Shown here piece by piece: positions 19,951-64,000 of a DNA stretch of 64,000 nt. Made by a program: the position numbers and the translations under genes. Numbering within the stretch: the first letter of the stretch is position 1; each line of letters opens with the position of its first letter. Source of the stretch: Anomaloglossus baeobatrachus (lineage: Eukaryota; Chordata; Amphibia; Anura; Aromobatidae); assembly GCF_048569485.1 (NCBI RefSeq), contig NC_134358.1:246021337-246085336 (forward strand), written 5' to 3'. The notes under the pieces are model-generated. The model had not been told where the DNA came from, searched no databases, and saw only the letters and a list, made by a program, of their open reading frames with translations.

Positions 19951-21104
19951 TGGACAGTAGCGTAGAATGAGTTGTTGTCCCCAGGACAAGGCAAGTACAA
20001 CCCAGTAATAGTACACCCTAAGTTTCCTAAAGGTCTTCTTAAAATTAATGATCGCCCCTCCCACAGAAATAATTCCACCTTTGTGCCCCTTCCCCCAAAA
20101 ATAAAATGTTTACTCACCTAATCCGAGCAACCGCATCCCCTTCTTCCCTGCACATAGAGCCGGCCAACAGGTGGTGAAAGGCAGTGACATCATTGCACCG
20201 CGTGTGCCATGATACTGTCCAGTAGTGATGGTTGTTTATGAATGAGCTGACTCAAAGAGCCAGTATCTTTACATTAAAGATGAAAGCTCCCCCCAGTGAG
20301 AGACTTGGGCACTTTTAATGGTTCTCAATGGTGATAAAATAATAAAGTCTGGGCTGCCGATGCCACCAAAACATTGCGTACCCTACGTCAAAAAATGCTC
20401 AACCATTGGATTATTTCAGGTTGGTGTGGTTTCAGCCAAATCAGGATTGTACCATAAAACCGGTTTGAAAAAAGCCACCTCATTCCATCTACACCTGAGA
20501 TTCTCCAGAGAAAAGCTCCTTCAAAGTGGACAGTATAGAATGAACTATAGCCGGCCTAGGGAGGAGTGAAGTGTGGATATTTAGAACAGATGGGAGTAGC
20601 TGCACCTGAGATTTAAACTGTTAGATCACTGCAGGATAGAAAGGAACTTTAACCCCTTCTGCACCGAATGGAATTTAATAAACAAACTCAGGGTAAATGA
20701 CAAGCGGGCACTAAAGAGCATCTGCGATCAGCAATACATTTTGACGTTCTGATCCTAGATCACTCAGAGATCACATCCGGCTGTGACATCAGGAGCGCCA
20801 GATGAGTAGTTACGCCTCTGTATGCACCTTGCCACAAATCTAACCGGTCTTCACTGAGCAAAGAGCTGTGGTGTGGTCAGCGCTGACGCTCATCATGAAA
20901 GTGACAAGTGGCGGTTTTTACCCCCATCCCGCCCACTTTGTCATAGCTGGCAAAAGTGTTATGAGTATGCCAAAAGTCCGAAAATATTAACAGAGCCTCG
21001 AGTTCTGCCAAAATGATGCAGCTTTTCAAAGCTTTCTGCCCCAGAATAAAGCGCAAAAGCTGTGATGAATCGTACCTGATGCGCTTACTGTTCTCTATCT
21101 CTAA
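19951..21104. other. Intergenic, no gene; old dispersed repeats
   Basis: No exon is visible on either strand. The part from about 20650 begins with AACCCCTTCTGCACCG, resembling the start of the long repeats at 51744, and is probably a truncated relative. Nothing else is recognised. Confidence 0.45.
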
Positions 21105-21472
21105 GGGTATGTGCCCACAATCAGGACTGCCTGCGTCCTGGACACAGCGGGTCCTGACCTACGGGGCCACGAGACTCCTCCTCCGGAGAACGCAGCTGCT
21201 TGTACCCACGATCAGGGTTTAGTGCGCTGCGATGTCTCGCTTGTGTTCTCTCTACGGAGGATGCAGGCAAATCCACAGCAAACAATTGACATGCTGCGGT
21301 CTAGAGAGATGCACCGCAGGTCAGTGTTTACTGCAGAAAAAACAAGCACAGTGGGCACAGGATTTCTAGAAATCTCATCCACTGTGCTTGTACTGTACAA
21401 CGCAGCGTTTTGGATGCAGCTGAAGCATACTGCGTCCAAAACACTGCAAACACTGATTGTGGGCACGCAGCC
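21105..21472. mobile_element. MITE with GGGTATGTGCCCACAATCAG terminus
   Basis: The termini GGGTATGTGCCCACAATCAG and CTGATTGTGGGCACGCAGCC are flanked by TAA at 21102-21104 and 21473-21475. A related, less complete copy appears inside the element at 23591 (about 25165-25430). Confidence 0.85.
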
Positions 21473-21576
21473 TAAGAAAAAAAAAAGTTCTGTTTGTAAA
21501 GACAAGCATTTTGAGTCTATGCAGGCTGATATATGGTTTTGTTCAGACCAGATTAATATGGTATAGGCTACAGAGT

Positions 21577-21634
<58 letters not shown>

Positions 21635-21736
21635 ATTTATATATACACACACACACACACATCTATATATATTTATATATACACACATATATACACACAC
21701 ACACACACACACAAACATATATATCTTTATATACAT

Positions 21737-21794
<58 letters not shown>

Positions 21795-21811
21795 TATATA
21801 TAAAATATATT
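21577..21811. repeat. (TA)n / (CA)n microsatellite
   Basis: TA repeats interspersed with short ACACAC runs, just upstream of the RBM22 proximal region. Confidence 0.9.
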
Positions 21812-22046
21812 CTCCATCTGAAGATGCGGATCATCTGTATATCTCTCCAGCCGCGCACGCTGTGGCACGTTGCACGTTGTACCTTGTGCATACGGCTGTA
21901 CACCACGAGGTGGCGCCAGTGACAACCAACCTACTAGTGCGCAGATGCTAGTACACACGTTGCGCATGCGCGTGAGCCTCCAGTCCTCGCGCTTGCTCAG
22001 TGCTAGGGAGATTCCGGGCGGCAGTGTGGGCCTCGGCTGAAGCAGA
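21812..22046 (+). promoter_or_regulatory. RBM22: Likely RBM22 proximal promoter and 5' UTR
   Basis: This GC-rich stretch before the RBM22 ATG contains TGCGCATGCGC at 21961-21971, a full match to the NRF1 consensus, about 80 bases upstream of the start codon. CCACGAGGTGGCGC at 21903-21916 matches the CTCF core at 13 of 14 positions. There is no TATA box, which fits a housekeeping gene. The transcription start site is unknown. Confidence 0.55.
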
Positions 22047-56902
<34,856 letters not shown>

Positions 56903-57068
56903 GTGAGCTCGTAAGATGTATACATATGGAGACGGGTGCTATTAATATTGTAAGATTTTCCTGTATATTATATCATTCTGATTATTTTAAAGAAGTCCTC
57001 CCATGAAGATTTTTTTTTTTTAATTTATATCTGCATATGTTGTGTAGTATCACTATGTGAATATACTC

Positions 57069-58042
57069 TTTTCTTTGTCGCTCCATTGGGAGACCCAGAC
57101 AATTGGGTGTATAGCTTCTGCCTCCGGAGGCCACACAAAGTATTACACTTAAAAGTGTAAAGCCCCTCCCCTTCTGCCTATACACCCCCCCGTGCATCAC
57201 GGGCTCCCCAGTTTTTATGCTTTGTGCGAAGGAGGCACACATGCACGCATAGCTCCACAATTTAGTCAGCAGCAGCTGATGACTATATCGGATGGAAGAA
57301 AAGAGGGCCCATACAGGGCCCCCAGCATGCTCCCTTCTCACCCCACTCTGGTCGGCGGTGCTGTTAAGGTTGAGGTACCCATTGCGGGTACATAGGCAGG
57401 AGCCACATGCTGTTTTCCTTCCCCATCCCTTAAGGGCTCTGGGTGAAGTGGGATCCTAATCGGTCTCCAGGCACTGGGACCGTGCTCCCTCCGCAGCCCC
57501 TGGGGAATCTGCTGGACAGGAGCCGGGTATCGTCAGGGACAAGGCCCTGCTACTGTGAGGTACTCTGTGTCCCCTTGGGGACGGCGCATGGAGCGCTTGT
57601 GTCATACACGCTGCAGCACTGCTGGGTGTGTTAGTGCGCCGGGGACTACCGCGCTGACCGCGCTTGTTTGCCGGCCGCGCTTATAACTTTAGTCCCCGGC
57701 TTCTGCGGCCTAGTACTGCATACTCCCGCCCCCGGGCCTGCCAGTCAGGGGAAGGGCGGGACGCTGCACTGGACGTCAGCGCTGAGGGCTGGAGCATACT
57801 TAGGTATCCTCCTCCCCCCTCACTGAGCACAGTGGGGCACCAGATTCCCGCACTTTCTAGGGCACGCCCACGGCCCCCTCCTCCTCACAGAACGCTGGCA
57901 GCCATTCCTGTCAGGACTTCTGAAGCTGGAGAGGAGAGACAACACGGCTTTGGGAGGCCCAGGCAGGGAATCTGGTGATCACACAACCGTTTTGAGCGGG
58001 CGGTAAGCAGCACCTGAGGTGCTGGCCCCACTGAGTGCTGAA

Positions 58043-58076
<34 letters not shown>

Positions 58077-61000
58077 TTATATGCTATACATTTACACTGT
58101 ACGGTCGCACTGTTGGTTTTTGGCTATATACCCTCCCGGATTGTACTCAGAGGAGACAACAGCATGTTGTCCGCAAAAAAGCAAGGGTGCCAAAGCGCAG
58201 GCTTACTTTGCAACCTGTACCTCATGTGCGGCTATGCTACCGGCAGGTTCCACCTACCCTCATTGTGTGCAATGCTCGGCCCCTGGAGCACTTACTCAGC
58301 CGGAGCCTCTGCCACTGGTGGCCCAAGTGGATCCACCTGCTACCACTGTCCAGGTGACAGGGACGGAGTTTGCAGTATTCGCTGACAAACTTTCTGAGAG
58401 TATGGATAAATGGTCTGCTAAGATACTAGAAGCCTTGCAGTCCAGACCGGTAACACAGGCCCCGGGCACTGTTGAATCATTGACCCCAGGCCCCCCTCTG
58501 TTGGAGCAGCAAAGTGCTCCTGGGGTGACTCATAGGTCCCAAGGTGAGGTATCTGACACGGACCGCAGTCCCAGACCGCCTAAGCGGGCTCGCTGGGAAA
58601 TTCCCTCCACCTCATCACACTGCTCAGGGTCTCAGCAGGAGGACTCTCTAGAGGATAAAGCGGAGGTAGCAGATCAGGATTCTGATCCTGAGGCCGCTCT
58701 CAACCTAGATACACCTGAAGGAGACGCCATAGTGAATGACCTTATAGCGTCCATCAATCAGGTGTTGGATCTTTCTCCCCCAGCTCCTCCAATTGAGGAG
58801 TCAGCATCTCAGCAGGAGAAATTCCGTTTTAGGTTTCCCAAGCGTACAGTGAGTTCGTTTCTGGATCACTCTGACTTCAGAGAGGCAGTCCAGAAACACC
58901 GAGCTTGTCCAGATAAGCGCTTTTCTAAGCGCCTTAAGGACACACGTTATCCCTTCCCACCTGACGTTGTCAAGGGTTGGGCTCAGTGTCCCAAGGTGGA
59001 TCCTCCAGTCTCCAGACTGGCGGCTAGATCCATAGTTGCAGTGGAAGATGGGGCTTCACTCAAAGATGCCACTGACAGACAGATGGAGCTCTGGTTGAAA
59101 TCCATCTATGAAGCTATCGGCGCGTCCTTTGCTCCGGCATTCGCAGCCGTATGGGCACTCCAAGCTATCTCAGCTTGTCACGCGCAGATTAATGCAGTCA
59201 CACGTGCCTCTACTCCGCAAGTGGTGTCCTTAACCTCTCAGGCGTCGGCGTTTGCGTCCTACGCCATTAATGCTGTCCTGGACTCTGCGAGCCGTACGGC
59301 GGTATCATCCGCCAATTCGGTGGCAGTCCGCAGGGCCATGTGGCTACGTGAATGGAAGGCAGACTCTGCTTCCAAAAAGTTCTTAACCGGTTTGCCATTT
59401 TCTGGCGACTGCCTGTTTGGTGAGCGATTGGATGAAATCATTAAACAATCCAAGGGAAAGGACTCATCCTTACCCCAGTCCAAACCAAACAGACCTCAAC
59501 AACGGAAGGTACAATCGAGGTTTCGGTCCTTTCGGCCCGCGGGCAGGTCTCAATTCTCCTCGTCCAACAGGCCACAGAAGGGTCAGACGAACTCCGATTC
59601 ATGGCGGTCTAAGTCACGTCCTAAAAAGACCGCCGGAGGAACCGCTCCCAAAGCGGCCTCCTCATGACTTTCGGCCTCTTCACACCGCATCCTCGGTCGG
59701 TGGCAGGCTCTCCCGCTTTTGCGACGCCTGGCTGCCACAGGTACAAGACCGTTGGGTGAGAGACATTCTGTCTCACGGTTACAGGATAGAGTTCAGCTCT
59801 CGTCCCCTGACTCGATTCTTCAGAACATCTCCGCCCCCCGAGCGAGCCGATGCTCTTCTTCAGGCGGTGTGCACTCTGAAGCAGAAGAGTGGTGATCCCT
59901 GTTCCTCTTCAGCAACAAGGTCACGGTTTTTACTCCAACTTGTTTGTGGTGCCAAAAAAGGACGGATCTTTCCGTCTTGTTCTGGACCTAAAACTGCTCA
60001 ACAAACACGTAAAAACCAGGCGGTTCCGGATGGAATCTCTCCGCTCCGTCATCGCCTCAATGTCCCAAGGAGATTTCCTAGCATCAATCGACATCAAAGA
60101 TGCTTATCTCCACGTACCGATTGCACCAGAGCATCAGCGCTTCCTGCGTTTCGCCATAGGAGACGAACACCTTCAGTTCGTGGCACTGCCTTTCGGCCTG
60201 GCGACAGCCCCACGGGTCTTCACCAAGGTCATGGCAACAGTGGTAGCAGTCCTACACTCTCAGGGACACTCGGTGATCCCTTACTTAGACGATCTGCTTG
60301 TCAAGGCACCCTCTCGAGTGGCATGCCAACACAGCCTGGACATTGCTCTGGAGACACTCCAGAGATTCGGGTGGATCATCAATTTCCCAAAGTCAAATCT
60401 GACACCGGCCCAATCGCTGACATATCTCGGCATGGAGTTTCATACTCTCTCAGCAATAGTGAAGCTTCCGCTGGACAAACAGCGTTCACTACAGACAGGG
60501 GTGCAATCTCTCCTTCAAGGTCAGTCACACCCCTTGAGGCGCCTCATGCACTTCCTAGGGAAGATGGTGGCAGCAATGGAGGCAGTTCCTTTTGCGCAGT
60601 TTCACCTGCGTCCACTTCAATGGGACATTCTCCGCAAATGGGACAGGAAGTCGACGTCCCTCGACAGGAACGTCTCCCTTTCTCAGGCAGCCAAAGCCTC
60701 TCTTCGGTGGTGGCTTCTTCCCACTTCATTGTCGAAGGGGAAATCCTTCCTACCCCCATCCTGGGCTGTGGTCACGACGGACGCGAGTCTGTCAGGGTGG
60801 GGAGCGGTCTTCCTCCACCACAGGGCTCAGGGTACCTGGACTCAGCCAGAGTCCTCCCTTCAGATCAATGTTCTGGAGATAAGGGCAGTGTATCTAGCCC
60901 TAAAGGCGTTCCAGCCGTGGCTGGAAGGCAAGCAGATCCGAATTCAGTCGGACAACTCCACCGCGGTGGCATACATCAACCACCAAGGCGGAACACGCAG

Positions 61001-63040
61001 TCGGCAAGCCTTCCAGGAAGTCTGGCGGATTCTGCTGTGGGTGGAAGCCACAGCCTCCACCATATCCGCAGTTCACATCCCGGGCGTAGAAAACTGGGAA
61101 GCAGACTTTCTCAGTCGCCAGGGCATGGACGCAGGGGAATGGTCCCTTCACCCGGACGTGTTTCAAGAGATCTGTTGCCGCTGGGGGATGCCGGACGTCG
61201 ACTTAATGGCGTCCCGGCACAACAACAAGGTCCCGGCATTCATGGCACGGTCTCAAGATCACAGAGCTCTGGCGGCAGATGCATTAGTTCAGGATTGGTC
61301 GCAGTTTCAACTGCCTTATGTGTTTCCTCCTCTGGCACTGTTGCCCAGAGTGTTACGCAAGATCAGGTCCGACTGCCGCCGCGCCATCCTCGTCGCTCCA
61401 GACTGGCCGAGGAGGTCGTGGTACCCGGATCTGTGGCATCTCACGGTGGGCCAACCGTGGGCACTACCAGACCGACCAGACTTGCTGTCTCAAGGGCCGT
61501 TTTTCCATCTGAATTCTGCGGCCCTCAACCTGACTGTGTGGCCATTGAGTCCTGGATCCTAGCGTCTTCAGGGTTATCTCAAGAGGTCATTGCCACTATG
61601 AGACAGGCCAGGAAACCAACGTCCGCCAGGATCTACCACAGGACGTGGAGGATCTTATCCTGGTGCTCTGATCAGGGTTTTACTCCCTGGCCATTTGCCT
61701 TGCCCACTTTTCTTTCCTTCCTTCAATCCGGATTGGAAAAGGGTTTGTCGCTCGGCTCCCTTAAGGGACAAGTCTCAGCGCTCTCTGTGTTTTTTCAGAA
61801 GCGCCTAGCCAGACTTCCACAGGTACGCACGTTCCTGCAGGGGGTTTGTCACATAGTCCCTCCTTACAAGCGTCCGTTAGAACCCTGGGATCTGAACAGG
61901 GTGCTGATGGCTCTTCAGAAACCACCTTTCGAGCCAATGAAGGATATTTCTCTTTCACGCCTTTCGCAGAAAGTGGTTTTCCTAGTAGCAGTCACATCAC
62001 TTCGGAGAGTGTCTGAGCTAGCAGCGCTGTCATGCAAGGCTCCTTTCCTGGTGTTTCACCAGGACAAGGTGGTTCTGCGTCCGGTTCCGGAATTTCTCCC
62101 TAAGGTGGTATCCCCTTTTCATCTCAATCAGGATATCTCCTTACCTTCTTTTTGTCCTCATCCAGTTCACCAATGTGAAAAGGATTTGCACTTGTTAGAT
62201 CTGGTGAGAGCACTCAGACTCTACATTTCTCGTACGGCGCCTCTGCGCCGCTCGGATGCACTCTTTGTCCTTGTCGCTGGCCAGCGTAAAGGGTCACAAG
62301 CTTCCAAATCAACCCTGGCTCGGTGGATCAAGGAACCAATTCTCGAAGCTTATCGTTCCTCGGGGCTTCCGGTTCCCTCAGGGCTGAAGGCCCATTCTAC
62401 CAGAGCCGTGGGTGCGTCCTGGGCTTTGCGGCACCAGGCTACGGCTCAGCAGGTGTGTCAGGCGGCTACCTGGTCGAGCCTGCACACTTTCACGAAACAC
62501 TATCAGGTGCATACCTATGCTTCGGCAGATGCCAGCCTAGGTAGGCGAGTCCTTCAGGCGGCGGTTGCCCACCTGTAGGAAGGGGCCGTTTTACGGCTCT
62601 ATTACGAGGTATTATTTTACCCACCCAGGGACTGCTTTTGGACGTCCCAATTGTCTGGGTCTCCCAATGGAGCGACAAACAAGAAGGGAATTTTGTTTAC
62701 TTACCGTAAATTCCTTTTCTTCTAGCTCCAATTGGGAGACCCAGCACCCGCCCCTGTTCCCTTCGGGCTGTTGTTATTTGTGTACACATGTTGTTCATGT
62801 TGAATGGTTTTCAGTTTTCCGAACTTCCTTCGGATTGATTTACTTTAGACCAATTTATAAGTTTCCTCCTTCCTGCTTTTGCACCAAAACTGAGGAGCCC
62901 GTGATGCACGGGGGGGTGTATAGGCAGAAGGGGAGGGGCTTTACACTTTTAAGTGTAATACTTTGTGTGGCCTCCGGAGGCAGAAGCTATACACCCAATT
63001 GTCTGGGTCTCCCAATTGGAGCTAGAAGAAAAGGAATTTC
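57069..63040 (+). mobile_element. DIRS-like retroelement, copy 2
   Basis: Same family as 34354-40602. It starts TTTCTTTGTCGCTCC; the complement is at 62645-62680, followed by the internal complementary region. Parts in order: a gag-like ORF1 (about 58162-59667), reverse transcriptase/RNase H (59889-61562) and tyrosine recombinase (about 61500-62578). It looks close to whole, with about one interruption. The right terminal repeat is cut short where copy 3 begins. It lies in sense orientation in RBM22 intron 8. Confidence 0.88.
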
Positions 63041-64000
63041 TTTGTCGCTCCATTGGGAGACCCAGACAATCGGGTGTATAGGCTATGCCTCCGGAGGCCG
63101 CACAAAGTATTACACTTAAAAGTGTTAAGCCCCTCCCCTTCTGCCTATACACCCCCCGTGCTCCCACGGGCTCCTCAGTTTTTTGCTTTGTGCGAAGGAG
63201 GTCAGACACGCACGCACAGCTCCACAGATTGGTCAGCAGCAGCTGCTGACCATGTCGGATGGAAGAAAAGTGGGCCCATATAGAGCCCCCAGCGTGCTCC
63301 CTTCTCACCCCACTCTTGTCGGTGGTGTTGTAAGGTTGAGGTATCCATTGCGGGTACGGAGACTGGAGCCCACATGCTGTTTTTCCTTCCCCATCCCCCT
63401 TAGGGCTCTGGTGGAAGTGGGATCCTATCGGTCTCCAGGCACTGAGACCGCGCTTCATCCACAACTCCTGTGGAGCCTGCTGGATAGGAGCCGGGTATCG
63501 TTCAGGGACATGGCCCTGCTACTTGGAGGTACTCTGTATCCCGGTGGGGACCGCGCACAGCAACACTCCAGCTTTGCTGGGTGTGCTAGTGCACCGGGGA
63601 CCACGGCGCTGACCGGGTTAATATGTGCCATTACACACTCAGCGTTGCTGAGTGTGTTTATGTATAGGGACTGCCGCACTGACCGCCGCGGCCATGGAAA
63701 CACTGCGGCGCGGATGGGACTTGTAGTGCGCCGGGGACTTTCACGCCGGCCGCGCTTTTACGGCGGACGCGTTTATTACTAGAGTCCCCGGCTTTTTGCG
63801 GCCTAGTTTCCTTTCCTCCCGCCCACAGCCCTGACAGGCAGGGGAAGGGCGGGACGCTGCACAGAACGAGCAGCACTGAGGGCTGGAGCATGCTTTGCAT
63901 ACTCCACCCCCCTCACTGTGCACAGTGCGGGCACCAGTTCCCGCACTTTCTGGGTCACGCCCACGGCTCCCTCCTCTCCTCAGGACGCCGGCAGCCATTC
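63041..64000 (+). mobile_element. DIRS-like retroelement, copy 3 (left end only)
   Basis: Starts TTTCTTTGTCGCTCCATTGG directly after the shortened right end of copy 2, in the same orientation. It shares the leader sequence with copies 1 and 2 (for example GGTATCCATTGCGGGTACGG). The rest is beyond the window. Confidence 0.85.

Noticed and set aside
60544-61166. Minus-strand ORFs inside the DIRS copies
   Set aside because: Shadows of the plus-strand reverse transcriptase and RNase H frames.

Overview
The window is vertebrate nuclear DNA, most likely from a large-genome anuran amphibian. Two conserved host genes with canonical GT-AG introns are embedded in very dense, deeply nested transposable elements. 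DIRS and Penelope-like retroelements, Helitrons, Tc1 elements and many short inverted-repeat elements with TTA/TAA target duplications fit a frog genome; the species cannot be named from the sequence alone.

Host genes. RIOK1 (RIO-type atypical kinase) lies on the minus strand. Its first six coding exons (165 codons) are at 15755-15783, 10420-10588, 9443-9533, 2121-2190, 1997-2039 and 825-917, and the kinase domain continues off the left edge. RBM22 (splicing factor) lies on the plus strand. Its first eight coding exons (303 full codons) are at 22047-22100, 28942-28995, 51557-51586, 54314-54446, 55708-55808, 55982-56154, 56422-56622 and 56738-56902, and its 3' exons lie beyond the right edge. 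The genes are divergent and about 6.3 kb separates the two start codons. That interval holds a 23-copy, 30-bp tandem array in which each unit carries a near-consensus CTCF-type motif (15871-16560), a hAT-type element that split an older minisatellite, several MITEs, and a short GC-rich proximal region before RBM22 with NRF1-like and CTCF-like motifs.

Elements in RIOK1 introns. Intron 3 holds a MITE split by a young non-autonomous LTR element (3187-8144), whose single long ORF ends in a clear cold-shock domain. Intron 1 holds a decayed Tc1 element (11029-15010) containing a tRNA-derived SINE, two MITEs and a Helitron.

Elements in RBM22 introns. Intron 1 holds two nested MITEs and a second decayed Tc1 element. 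Intron 2 (22.6 kb) contains a nested stack: probable MITE, Helitron, hAT, TA-flanked transposon, and a 2.6-kb minisatellite. It also holds DIRS copy 1, a second TA-flanked transposon with a different expanded minisatellite, and a Penelope-like element with inverted terminal repeats inserted in a foldback element. Intron 3 is mostly one 2.4-kb repeat. Intron 8 carries DIRS copy 2, joined head-to-tail to the start of DIRS copy 3.

The strongest leads are the CTCF-motif array between the divergent promoters, the cold-shock domain carried by an LTR element, the transposon family that carries and independently expands internal minisatellites, the in-frame 11-residue expansion in the Penelope-like element, and the tandem DIRS junction. 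Element families were named by eye from termini, target duplications and protein motifs; no database search was possible.
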